IMG/VR virus record: IMGVR_UViG_3300017720_000082
Location: 1 to 21,446 of that record
Reading direction: 5' to 3' (one strand)
DNA from: a virus
DNA length: 21,446 bases
Shown: positions 13,745 through 20,043 of the stretch, piece after piece
How positions within the stretch are numbered: the stretch's first letter is position 1
How the letters are laid out: each line of letters opens with the position of its first letter
The notes under the pieces: generated by a model
What the model saw: the letters and a program-made list of their open reading frames with translations, nothing else
Databases searched by the model: none
What the model was told of the DNA's origin: nothing
Translations under genes and position numbers: made by a program

Positions 13745-13926
13745 TGGAAATAGAAATAGAAATATCAAAGGATACAATGAAAGCTAGAGTAGAGTGTATG
13801 AGATGTAATGGACTTGGTGTTATACCTTGGGGTGATGCACCAGATGAATCAGATCCCTGTGATGAATGTGAAGGACATGGTGAATGGCTAGAGGTAGTAA
13901 AAAAGAAAGAGGATAGTAATGAATAG
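13744..13926 (+). CDS. DnaJ-type zinc-finger mini-protein (60 aa)
   Basis: The ATG at 13744 is preferred over the GTG at 13741 because GGAGG at 13735-13739 is too close to the latter. The protein has a short acidic N-terminal strand, then two CxxCxGxG motifs: CMRCNGLG (C18, C21) and CDECEGHG (C39, C42). This is half of the cysteine-rich domain of DnaJ and should bind one zinc. There is no J domain, so it is not a full co-chaperone. Phages encode such single modules as small zinc proteins; a role as chaperone mimic or protein-protein adaptor is inferred. The C-terminus is Lys/Glu-rich. Confidence 0.8.
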   Translation: MEIEIEISKDTMKARVECMRCNGLGVIPWGDAPDESDPCDECEGHGEWLEVVKKKEDSNE

Positions 13927-14176
13927 TGAATCAATAAAAGTATTACAACTAAGATGGATTGAATCATGCCAAAAGATGTATGATGCTCTTGATAAAGATG
14001 TAGTACAATTTGATGTCAAGCATAAGTTTGATGATGTTGTATTAGTACATATTGAAATGGTAAAAACACTTACTAATATATCAGATCAAATAGAAGCAGA
14101 GCTTGTACAAACAGCTCATACAATCAAGTATATGAATGAAGCAATATCAAAACTTAGAGAGGATATAAATGGGTAG
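13919..14176 (+). CDS. Helical hypothetical protein (85 aa)
   Basis: The start overlaps the DnaJ-like gene by 8 bases, with GAGG before it. It is nearly all helical: LQLRWIESCQKMYDALDKD, then FDDVVLVHIEMVKTLTNISD, then a long acidic-basic helix (TAHTIKYMNEAISKLREDIN). Heptads suggest an oligomeric coiled coil. No function is recognised. It overlaps the next gene by 8 bases. Confidence 0.68.
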   Translation: MNSESIKVLQLRWIESCQKMYDALDKDVVQFDVKHKFDDVVLVHIEMVKTLTNISDQIEAELVQTAHTIKYMNEAISKLREDING

Positions 14177-14579
14177 ATATTACGAAGGAGATATAGAAGG
14201 TAAGTTTTGGTTTGGTATACAATCAAGTGATGATGCAGACTTCTTTGGATCACAAGGATTTCAACCAGACTATCTTGAATATTACTATGAAGAATCAGAT
14301 ATAAACAAAATAGAACATGGACTAGCTCAATGTTTAGATCATCTTGGATCTAAAAAAGAATTGTTAGATGATTTCTTTACAAAAGCTAATGGTTATACAA
14401 GGGAAGAAATATGTGAGTTATTAGATATTCCTGTACCGATACCAAGTATGTCGTTAGAGGAACATAAGAAAAGTAAATACCAATATTATTTAGAATGGTA
14501 TGCACGATATGAACTTGGTGTGAAAATACTAGATCGTGTTAAGTCAAATAAGTTCTGTTCATTTAGAGCAGAATTATAA
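14169..14579 (+). CDS. Hypothetical phage protein with MGRYYEGDIEGKFWF start (136 aa)
   Basis: The N-terminus MGRYYEGDIEGKFWFGIQSS with DDADFFG is, in my memory, a recurring start among phage proteins of unknown function. A helical middle follows (DINKIEHGLAQCLDHLGSKK), then a segment with TREEICELLDIP and a Tyr-rich helix (YQYYLEWYARYELGVKIL). Ribosome site GAGG precedes the ATG. It ends the second rightward group before a 222-base non-coding gap. The function is unknown. Confidence 0.72.
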   Translation: MGRYYEGDIEGKFWFGIQSSDDADFFGSQGFQPDYLEYYYEESDINKIEHGLAQCLDHLGSKKELLDDFFTKANGYTREEICELLDIPVPIPSMSLEEHKKSKYQYYLEWYARYELGVKILDRVKSNKFCSFRAEL

Positions 14580-14801
14580 GTTTAAAAAGTTTCGTGGTAG
14601 GGGTATAGCTTCCCCTATCGGCTGACTGAACAACTCTTTATCAGAGGGGTAAGGTACACTTGAGATGAAGTATGTGCAAATGCATGAGGTAATCAAGGGT
14701 GGTTGTGAGTAGACAATGAGCAAAATTCTATCTGTAGTCGAAAGCTTGTGGGTGATAAAATAATCCCACGCCTTTAGCGGAAGTAACAAAGGAGGAACAA
14801 T
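14580..14801 (+). other. Non-coding gap with alternative hairpins upstream of the DUF932 gene
   Basis: This 222-base stretch has no gene and is somewhat G+C-rich (25/60 at 14581-14640). Hairpin A pairs GGTAGGGG (14596-14603) with CCCCTATC (14612-14619). AGGGG at 14645-14649, helped by CTGA/TCAG, can instead capture CCCCT at 14612-14616, so two folds exclude each other. A later hairpin pairs GTGGG with CCCAC (around 14748-14768), flanked by AAAG/CTTT. Its loop contains TGATAAAAT (14753-14761), an extended -10-like element. GGAGG precedes the downstream ATG. A leader RNA that controls the DUF932 gene is a possible reading. Confidence 0.5.
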
Positions 14802-15605
14802 ATGTTACCACAAGAACTAATGTTTCAGGTACGTGAAGAACCTGTATACAACCAGCATGGCTCAAGGCTAGATGGCTACAAGCAGTTGGTTAAAGACGAG
14901 AACAATGAACTGATTGCAGTTCATAAAAATACATATCGAGTTATATCACATGACACAGCATATGATAAAGCTAATGATTTTCTTAATGAACATTTTGATA
15001 CCAATGGTATGACTGAGCAACACAAGTGGTCAAATCATGGTGCTGTTATGGCTACCAGATTTACTTTACCAGAGTATCAGATACCATTCAAAGATACATC
15101 CATTGGTCTAGAAGCTGTGATATGGAACAGCTACAATGGTATGCGTTCATTCAGATTTGATCTAGGTTTCTACCTATGGTTATGTCTTAATGGACTTAAG
15201 AGTTCAGTATGGGATATCAGTTTGAATACTGCACATAAAGGTAATAATGAAATTAAACTAGCATTACCTGGTTTATATTCAGCTATGGATGGACTACATA
15301 CTGTACATAACTACATGACTAACTGGTTAGAGGTACCAGTAGATGACAACCAGTTACACGCTGAGGTAGATAGACTATGCTTTCAACCAACACGTACTGA
15401 CAAGAGTCATGTCAATCAGCAGCACAAGAATTATATTCTTGATGAGTACAATGGTAACTATGCACAACAATTTGGACCTAATAAATTCAGTGCATATCAA
15501 GCAATTACACACTGGAGTACACATTATCCTAGCGATTCAGTAAATACTCGCTATGATAGAGAGAGGAAAGTGTCTAATATGTCTTGGTTTAGCCAAGCAG
15601 CGTAG
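14802..15605 (+). CDS. DUF932 phage/plasmid-like protein (267 aa)
   Basis: The opening MLPQELMFQVREEPVYNQHG, with LVKDENNELIAVHKNTYRVI and then FLNEHFDTNGMTEQ, is the typical start of DUF932 (phage/plasmid-like protein). The FRFDLGFYLWLCLNGLKSS stretch with a downstream NTAHKGN also fits. The family is widespread in phages and plasmids and is often close to recombination and SSB genes; its biochemistry is not established. A strong GGAGG site precedes the ATG. Shortly after the stop is an 11-bp hairpin with a CCU-repeat loop (15613-15657). Length is normal and no frameshift is seen. Confidence 0.85.
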   Translation: MLPQELMFQVREEPVYNQHGSRLDGYKQLVKDENNELIAVHKNTYRVISHDTAYDKANDFLNEHFDTNGMTEQHKWSNHGAVMATRFTLPEYQIPFKDTSIGLEAVIWNSYNGMRSFRFDLGFYLWLCLNGLKSSVWDISLNTAHKGNNEIKLALPGLYSAMDGLHTVHNYMTNWLEVPVDDNQLHAEVDRLCFQPTRTDKSHVNQQHKNYILDEYNGNYAQQFGPNKFSAYQAITHWSTHYPSDSVNTRYDRERKVSNMSWFSQAA

Positions 15606-15612
15606 AGATTTA

Positions 15613-15657
15613 GATGGGAGTACACTTCTTCATCTTCCTCCTCCTCGTACTCCCATC
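15613..15657 (+). ncRNA. Hairpin with a CCU-repeat, anti-Shine-Dalgarno loop
   Basis: GATGGGAGTAC (15613-15623) pairs perfectly with GTACTCCCATC (15647-15657), an 11-bp stem. The 23-base loop is almost pure pyrimidine and contains CTTCCTCCTCCTC. This is complementary to GAGGAGGA/GAGGAGG ribosome sites of genes in this cluster (16503-16510 and 12601-12607) and copies the anti-Shine-Dalgarno of 16S rRNA. It sits between the DUF932 stop and a gene that has no ribosome site. No T run follows, so it is not an intrinsic terminator. It is a candidate regulatory RNA element. Confidence 0.6.
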
Positions 15658-15666
15658 ATTCAATCA

Positions 15667-15837
15667 ATGAAAAAAATATTTATTAGTGAAGAAGAAAAAC
15701 AATTACATAAGTGTACCTCTTGTAAGAAATGGAGCACTATGTATATGATGATACAACTAGATCATTATACTAAAGAGAAACAATGTATAAGATGTTTTAA
15801 TAGGAGTAGATATGAAAACAAAAACAAGAGTCGTTAA
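15667..15837 (+). CDS. Small CxxC...CxxC zinc-ribbon protein (56 aa)
   Basis: The frame is open from an ATG at 15553, but that start lies inside the DUF932 gene and would run through the hairpin. The ATG at 15667 gives a clean protein, MKKIFISEEEKQLHKCTSCK, with CTSC (C16, C19) and CIRC (C40, C43) around a Tyr/Met-rich segment, and a basic tail. This is a small zinc ribbon or knuckle, possibly DNA- or RNA-binding. No Shine-Dalgarno precedes 15667, which makes its translation unusual and fits control by the upstream hairpin. The true start is uncertain. Confidence 0.6.
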   Translation: MKKIFISEEEKQLHKCTSCKKWSTMYMMIQLDHYTKEKQCIRCFNRSRYENKNKSR

Positions 15838-16096
15838 GAAACTATGGAAAGGAATGTATATCTCACTTAGAGATTATGAAATACAACAAGCCATTGATAA
15901 GAACTATACTATCCAGGCAGTACATAAAGGTGAAGTAATGATGCTTACACCAAGTAGATTAAAAGATATTGATTTAAGTATAGGCACACCACAAAAATCA
16001 GTATATAGTGGTAAGTCTTATAGATTAATAGATGTGAGGTGGAATCCATATGACAGATCAAATAAATCCGAGTCATTACAAACAAGGAACAATTGA
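15812..16096 (+). CDS. Hypothetical protein (94 aa)
   Basis: AGGAG lies just before the ATG, inside the 3' end of the zinc-ribbon gene (26-base overlap). The protein is basic at its start (MKTKTRVVKKLWKGMYISLR), with a YEIQQAIDKNYTIQAVHKGE segment that looks like a small alpha/beta domain, and then LTPSRLKDIDLS. I recognise no family. Its last 47 bases overlap the next gene. It is probably an early protein transcribed with the recombination genes. Confidence 0.65.
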   Translation: MKTKTRVVKKLWKGMYISLRDYEIQQAIDKNYTIQAVHKGEVMMLTPSRLKDIDLSIGTPQKSVYSGKSYRLIDVRWNPYDRSNKSESLQTRNN

Positions 16097-16250
16097 AACA
16101 TATGATTTTATAATGGATAAAAAACTATCATATCCTCTTGGTAATGTTGTGAAATATATTGTAAGACACAATCATAAAGGAGGAGTTGTAGATCTACAGA
16201 AAGCTATGTGGTATCTACAACGAGCGATAGATGACTACGATAGACGTTAA
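16050..16250 (+). CDS. DUF3310 protein (66 aa)
   Basis: The sequence NPSHYKQGTIETYDFI, KLSYPLGNVVKYIVRHNHKG, then DLQKAMWYLQRAID is the standard DUF3310 signature (xxHY..G.iE..d.i.......f..GN..KYi.R...K....DL.KA..YL.r.i). These small helical proteins are common among phage nucleotide-metabolism and replication genes; some annotations call them nucleotide kinases, with little proof. The ribosome site GAGG lies inside the upstream gene. It overlaps the following gene by 20 bases. Confidence 0.88.
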   Translation: MTDQINPSHYKQGTIETYDFIMDKKLSYPLGNVVKYIVRHNHKGGVVDLQKAMWYLQRAIDDYDRR

Positions 16251-16572
16251 ACTTTTAGTCAGGAAATTTGCAAGTGATAATAAACTACGTAATAAACCTA
16301 AAAAAAATTATAATATGTCAGACCCAATGCAACGTAAGCAGTGGTGGATTGATAAAGTTTGTTACTTTTGTTATCTCAAGCATGACAAAGAAACTGCCCA
16401 AGCATTACGTATAGAACTTACTAAACCATATGTACACCCTACAGCGAAAGCTATGGCGAAAGAACTATGGAATGATAAGATACGATTTGACGAAATAATA
16501 ACGAGGAGGACGAATGAATATACACAAGCAAAAGAAACTTATAGACAGAAACTCAGGACTAGGAGGAAGTGA
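16231..16572 (+). CDS. Hypothetical protein (113 aa) before exonuclease
   Basis: A basic, helical protein: MTTIDVKLLVRKFASDNKLR, KKNYNMSDPMQRKQWWIDKV, then CYFCYLKHDKETAQALRIEL, and a charged C-terminus (TYRQKLRTRRK). A CYFC pair could bind metal but has no partner pair. No strong ribosome site is seen, so coupling with DUF3310 (20-base overlap) is likely. A start at the internal Met (about 16315) cannot be excluded. It overlaps the exonuclease gene by 59 bases. The function is unknown. Confidence 0.6.
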   Translation: MTTIDVKLLVRKFASDNKLRNKPKKNYNMSDPMQRKQWWIDKVCYFCYLKHDKETAQALRIELTKPYVHPTAKAMAKELWNDKIRFDEIITRRTNEYTQAKETYRQKLRTRRK

Positions 16573-17110
16573 TGCTGGTAAAATAGTTGCTGGTAATTGG
16601 AAAGAACTATATGAAATCAAGAAAGGTATAAAAGAAAACGAAGATCTTTCTTTTGTACTACCAGTACAACTTGGTATATATACCGAGGATTTCAATAGAG
16701 ATTGGTTTGCTGCAAACACAGATTTACCAGTTAAAGAATCAAATGAAACTATCACTATCAAGAAATATCCATTCATGTTAGCTAACATTGACGGATATGT
16801 ATTGAATGAGAATCTAAAACCATTAGGTGTATTTGAAGCCAAACACGTACACGCATTTACTAAAGATGATACTATACTTGAAAGATATTACCCACAGATA
16901 CAACACTATATGATCGTATGTAATTTACCTCAAGCATGGTTGTCTATTATCTTTGGTAATAACAAATGGAAATCATTTCATGTACAAGCTGACAAGAAGT
17001 TTCAAAAGAAACTAATCAAGGCAGAGGAAATGTTTTGGCAACATATAACTAATGATGAAGTACCTGCAGATCTTGTAGACTTCGACAGCATAGGAGGAAC
17101 TAATGACTGA
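16514..17110 (+). CDS. YqaJ/lambda-type exonuclease
   Basis: The family's landmarks are present in this 198-aa protein: SGLGGSDAGKI (residues 14-24), E58 in the YTEDF helix, LANIDGYV with D93, GVFEAKHV with E108 and K110 (the E-x-K of the PD-(D/E)xK core), and YYPQIQHYM with Q128-x-Q130-H131. Such enzymes degrade one strand of duplex DNA from 5' ends to make 3' single strands for annealing. A GAGGAGGA ribosome site precedes the ATG. The gene ends 8 bases into the annealing protein gene, a common operon pairing. Confidence 0.88.
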   Translation: MNIHKQKKLIDRNSGLGGSDAGKIVAGNWKELYEIKKGIKENEDLSFVLPVQLGIYTEDFNRDWFAANTDLPVKESNETITIKKYPFMLANIDGYVLNENLKPLGVFEAKHVHAFTKDDTILERYYPQIQHYMIVCNLPQAWLSIIFGNNKWKSFHVQADKKFQKKLIKAEEMFWQHITNDEVPADLVDFDSIGGTND

Positions 17111-17582
17111 TAAAATACTAAACGAACCAAACAAAAGATACTGGGATCAACTAAAAACTACTGATCCTAGATTCACTAAAAGAATCAACAAAGGCTTTGG
17201 TGAACTAACTACCATTGATCCAATGTATCAGATTATGAAGATGACTGAAGTGTTCGGTCCATGTGGTATTGGTTGGGGTTGGACGTGTAACTATACATAT
17301 ACTGATTTAAATGTATTTGCAGAGGTAGGTGTATGGTTAGAAACACCAATCCAAACTTATGGACCAGTATCATCTGTACAATCATTACATAAAACTAATG
17401 GTAAGTTAGATGATGAATGTACTAAGAAAGCTATGACTGATGCATTGACTAAAGCATTATCTCATGTTGGTGTAAGTGCAGATGTATTCTTAGGTATGCA
17501 TGACAACAGTAAGTATGTTGAGAAAATCAAATCAGATATTAAATCTAATGTTGATAAATCAAAAGTTAAGGAGATTGCATGA
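17103..17582 (+). CDS. Single-strand annealing protein, ERF/Rad52-like
   Basis: The protein holds a conserved core I associate with ERF/Rad52-type phage recombinases: LKTTDPRFTKRINKGFGE, then MYQIMKMTEVFGPCGIGWGW, a beta region (YTDLNVFAEVGVWLET), then a helical segment ALTKALSHVGVSADVFLG. It should coat the single strands made by the exonuclease and pair homologous ends. The length of 159 aa is short but appropriate. It is flanked by exonuclease and SSB, which supports the call. Exact subfamily is uncertain without a profile search. Confidence 0.8.
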   Translation: MTDKILNEPNKRYWDQLKTTDPRFTKRINKGFGELTTIDPMYQIMKMTEVFGPCGIGWGWTCNYTYTDLNVFAEVGVWLETPIQTYGPVSSVQSLHKTNGKLDDECTKKAMTDALTKALSHVGVSADVFLGMHDNSKYVEKIKSDIKSNVDKSKVKEIA

Positions 17583-17890
17583 AGTGTATAAGAGCTGGAC
17601 ATTACCAAACAACTATAGCGTATGGGCATAGCCTAAACATTATAGTGAATATAGTGAAGGTAACACCTCGCTTTCAAGACTCTGTTACTAAATGGAGATT
17701 GACTATTGATGATACTCTCATCAAGAATCAACATAAATCTGATTGGGATTCTTACTCAACTGCTAAGAGGAAAGCAATTAGAATGTGTGAAAATCTATTA
17801 ATGAATGATATCATTAAGAAGATTGATAAGGCTTTTCCTAAACCAAAGGTTAAGCCTGAAGAAGATAATCTAGTACAATTAAGGAGGTAA
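17579..17890 (+). CDS. Hypothetical protein between annealing protein and SSB (103 aa)
   Basis: Starts in an ATGA overlap with the annealing gene, with AAGGAG ahead. N-terminal strands (MKCIRAGHYQTTIAYGHSLN) and a KWRLTIDDTL strand lead into a helix (STAKRKAIRMCENLLMNDII) and a basic/acidic tail. The layout suggests a small alpha/beta protein. I do not recognise a family. Its location suggests a recombination accessory, such as a partner of SSB or the annealing protein; that is inference. Confidence 0.68.
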   Translation: MKCIRAGHYQTTIAYGHSLNIIVNIVKVTPRFQDSVTKWRLTIDDTLIKNQHKSDWDSYSTAKRKAIRMCENLLMNDIIKKIDKAFPKPKVKPEEDNLVQLRR

Positions 17891-17891
17891 T

Positions 17892-18299
17892 ATGATTAAC
17901 AAAGTAATATTAGTAGGTAGATTGGGTGTCGATCCAGAGATCAAAGCTACCAGTAAAGGTGATGAATATGCTAACTTTAGTTTAGCTACATCAAAGAAGA
18001 TCAAGACCAAAGATGGTACGTGGCAAGAGAAAACTACTTGGCACAAGATTACTACCTTTGATCCTAATTTAACAAACACTATCAAGACCTATGTATCGAA
18101 AGGTACTATGTTGTATCTTGAAGGTGAGATAGATGTGTCTGAATACACAGATAAAAGTGGTAACAAAAAGTATAATACTTCTATCATTATACCAAGAGTA
18201 ACTGGTGTTTTGAAGATGTTAGGTGGTAAAGGTGATGCTAAACAAGCACCTACTAAAGACATCAATGATGATCTACCAGATGATCCAATACCATTTTAA
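17892..18299 (+). CDS. ssb: Single-stranded DNA-binding protein (SSB)
   Basis: A classical OB-fold SSB of 135 aa. It starts MINKVILVGRLGVDPEIKAT, has FSLATSKKIKTKDGTWQEKT followed by WHKI, a KGTMLYLEGEIDVSEY strand, and an acidic C-terminus ending DDPIPF, the tip that recruits partner proteins. It protects replication and recombination intermediates and completes the exonuclease/annealing/SSB module. AAGGAGG is correctly spaced and overlaps the upstream stop. Length is somewhat shorter than cellular SSBs because the linker is short. Confidence 0.94.
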   Translation: MINKVILVGRLGVDPEIKATSKGDEYANFSLATSKKIKTKDGTWQEKTTWHKITTFDPNLTNTIKTYVSKGTMLYLEGEIDVSEYTDKSGNKKYNTSIIIPRVTGVLKMLGGKGDAKQAPTKDINDDLPDDPIPF

Positions 18300-18438
18300 A
18301 AGTTTCCCCTGCGTTATGTAAGGCAAAACCTTCACCTAGCTAGGTTGTTGGGGAATAAGGTGGTGATACTTTTTCAATTGTTATCTTCGCAAATAATGAC
18401 TCCTAGTATTGCCACCTGTAAAATGATAGAAAGAGTAA
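18300..18438 (+). ncRNA. Structured non-coding gap with a 13-bp stem
   Basis: Two domains are visible. Domain 1: TTCCCC (18304-18309) pairs with GGGGAA (18350-18355), enclosing hairpin AAGG/CCTT (18320-18323/18329-18332) and a perfect 12-bp palindrome, ACCTAGCTAGGT (18334-18345). Domain 2: 18358-18370 pairs with 18405-18417 along 13 bp, including two adjacent G-U wobbles. The wobbles are what an RNA stem would tolerate. Inside it, TTGTTAT (18378-18384) pairs with ATAATGA (18393-18399) around the loop CTTCGCAA. No T run follows. It may be a small RNA or leader of the 77-aa gene. Confidence 0.55.
18396..18424 (+). promoter_or_regulatory. Weak candidate promoter inside the structured gap
   Basis: ATGACT (18396-18401, 4/6 match to the -35 consensus), 17 bases, TAAAAT (18419-18424, 5/6 match to the -10). 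It would start near 18431, only 8 bases before the ATG of the next gene, so the leader would lack a ribosome site. It could be chance in AT-rich sequence. Confidence 0.25.
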
Positions 18439-18672
18439 ATGACAATGATTGTTAAAGGAGAACTTGACGAACTTGTAGACACACTCAATGATTACAGTGT
18501 CTACTTAAAACAATTCGGTTATGATACCGATACTATTTTTGCAGCATATGCCATCATGGCAGCTTCGCTATCAGGCAAAAAAATAAAAAAGAATCAAACT
18601 ACAGATGCTATCAAAGAACGTATGACTGAACTTAATGTTGTTCAGGTTCGTGCTTCAAGTACAATTCATTAG
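18439..18672 (+). CDS. Small helical protein, last rightward gene (77 aa)
   Basis: The protein is helical and acidic at the start (MTMIVKGELDELVDTLNDYS), with a compact core (YDTDTIFAAYAIMAASLSGK) and a basic C-terminus (KKIKKNQTTDAIKERM). A second ATG at 18445 is an equally good start. Only a weak AGAG site is seen. The last 41 bases run into the 3' end of the convergent HNH gene. No known family. Confidence 0.65.
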   Translation: MTMIVKGELDELVDTLNDYSVYLKQFGYDTDTIFAAYAIMAASLSGKKIKKNQTTDAIKERMTELNVVQVRASSTIH

Positions 18673-18934
18673 CATATTCCACTGCATCAAAATTATGATG
18701 TTCCCAAAACTTATGTTCTGGTTTATACTTACCCCATGTCAGATCTGAATGGTGTTCAAAACACAATGGTACTACAAGCTGATTAGATCTATTATGTTGA
18801 ACTTGGCTACCACGTAGATGATGAACATTCATTGGTGTATTTGACATACAACCTGGAACACAACATCCGTGTTCAATTATTTTTATAAAATATTTTTTAT
18901 CTTTAGATGTATACTTTGCCATCCCATGAACCAT
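18632..18934 (-). CDS. HNH-type nuclease, Ref/DUF968-like
   Basis: The 100-aa protein has the zinc and catalytic layout of a treble-clef HNH domain: CCVPGC (C24/C25 and C29), MNVHHLRG (H38, H39), RSNQLVVPLC (C58) and FEHHSDLTWG (H61, H62). The HH-LRG...N..vPLC..HH pattern resembles DUF968 and the RecA-dependent nuclease Ref of phage P1. It should nick or cut DNA. GAGG lies 4 bases before the ATG at 18934, and an internal Met (18922) is an alternative start. It overlaps the phosphoesterase gene by 32 bases and is last in the leftward lysis-side unit. Confidence 0.78.
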   Translation of the reverse strand: MVHGMAKYTSKDKKYFIKIIEHGCCVPGCMSNTPMNVHHLRGSQVQHNRSNQLVVPLCFEHHSDLTWGKYKPEHKFWEHHNFDAVEYANELYLKHEPEQH

Positions 18935-19715
18935 CTTTCCTCAATAACATTGGAACTATAGATGGTACACCATTAGTAATAATACCACAAGATAAGATTG
19001 GTTTAGCCATGTTTACTTTCATGTAAGCCATAGCCATAGATTTTTTATCTACAAGGCAACCTACAGACATACCCCAGTTAAGATGAAAGTCGTTACCTAC
19101 ATACTCTATATTTGACTGGGTATGATAGTGCCCCTGGACAACTGAAGCAGACATCATCTGTACTGCCTTTACAATATTCTTAGATACTTGATGTGCAAAG
19201 TAAACTCTACCCATATCAGTATCTTCCCAATGAGATTCTTTCCATACCCAACCATGACCTACATCTAGTATTTCATTATAGTCTTTGAGAAAGAACTTAG
19301 ACATACCTTTTGCCATAGCACGTCTAAGTATCATAGATCCATGATTAGATTCTAGTATAGTCATTACAGGAAACATAGACTCTAGTTTCTTCATATGATA
19401 TCTACCGATTTCTAGTTCATCAGCAGGACTAGGTAGATCTGGATTGATTATGTGAGAAACATTAATTGAGTGCCAATCCATTTCGTCTCCGATATGAATA
19501 ACATTCGTAGGATTATACTTAGCAGCCAAAGACTCCAAGAACCTATAACTATCACTGTGATGATAAGGAACATGAAGGTCAGAGATAACAAGAATTCTAG
19601 CGTTTTTTTCTCTTTTAAGAGCCGTAGAAGGGGTAATTTCATCCTTCCTAGGTCTACCCCTACCCCTTTTTACTATCTTTAAATCTGTCTGCAACTTTTT
19701 CGGCTGATCTTCCAA
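18903..19715 (-). CDS. Calcineurin-like metallophosphoesterase with N-terminal AT-hook
   Basis: The metal-binding motifs of the family are in order: ISDLH (D46, H48), IGDEMD (G76, D77), ESNHG (N124, H125), AHQ (H175) and GHYH (H196, H198). It should be a dimetal phosphoesterase acting on nucleic acids, nucleotides or phosphoproteins. Before the domain, residues 17-24 read RGRGRPRK, an AT-hook that binds the minor groove of AT-rich DNA, so DNA is a likely substrate. The start is a TTG (19713-19715) preceded by GGAGGG at good spacing, both inside the holin gene; no ATG exists between it and the catalytic domain. The first 56 bases overlap the holin. Confidence 0.85.
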   Translation of the reverse strand: MEDQPKKLQTDLKIVKRGRGRPRKDEITPSTALKREKNARILVISDLHVPYHHSDSYRFLESLAAKYNPTNVIHIGDEMDWHSINVSHIINPDLPSPADELEIGRYHMKKLESMFPVMTILESNHGSMILRRAMAKGMSKFFLKDYNEILDVGHGWVWKESHWEDTDMGRVYFAHQVSKNIVKAVQMMSASVVQGHYHTQSNIEYVGNDFHLNWGMSVGCLVDKKSMAMAYMKVNMAKPILSCGIITNGVPSIVPMLLRKDGSWDGKVYI

Positions 19716-20043
19716 CAGTGTACCCTCCGATTCCCACTAAAATAATATTCAATAGAGAGTTCTGTACAGATTCAGGTATGTTGGGTGCAGTAAATCCAAA
19801 CCAATGAGCTACCATTAAACCAGCAAAGACCAACATCATTATTGGTCGCCAGTTTCTTTGTAAGAATCCTCCTTGTGCTTCTGTTTGTATAATTTTAGCA
19901 GCACCTTCTAAGTGTGCTAGTTCTCCTGCAATAATCTTTTCTTGTACTTTAGCTTTAAGTTTGTCAGCCTCTCCCTTATTATCGACAACTTTATCAATTG
20001 TTTTAAAGACTGCTCCAGCGACAGGTCCGAGTAAATTAAGCAT
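19660..20043 (-). CDS. Holin, 3-TM gene-transfer-release type
   Basis: The 127-aa protein has an amphipathic N-terminal hydrophobic stretch (2-14), a charged helix (DKVVDNKGEADKLKAKVQEK), and the diagnostic FLQRNWRPIMMLVFAGLMV segment. TM helices lie at about 67-84 and 95-112, and the tail is basic (DRFKDSKKG). The LQRNWRP motif before a TM pair marks the 3-TM holin family also seen in gene transfer agents. It forms the membrane lesion that lets lysozyme reach the wall. It lies next to lysozyme (8-base overlap), and its 3' end doubles as the start of the phosphoesterase gene. Confidence 0.86.
   Translation of the reverse strand: MLNLLGPVAGAVFKTIDKVVDNKGEADKLKAKVQEKIIAGELAHLEGAAKIIQTEAQGGFLQRNWRPIMMLVFAGLMVAHWFGFTAPNIPESVQNSLLNIILVGIGGYTVGRSAEKVADRFKDSKKG

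Noticed and set aside
15553-15666. N-terminal extension of the zinc-ribbon protein
   Set aside because: It lies within the DUF932 gene and the hairpin, with low-complexity Pro/Leu sequence and no ribosome site. It is not excluded, because the ATG at 15667 also lacks a ribosome site.
11630-18438. tRNA genes in the structured gaps
   Set aside because: I looked for an acceptor stem with a GTTCRA-type T-loop and a D-stem and found none in any gap.
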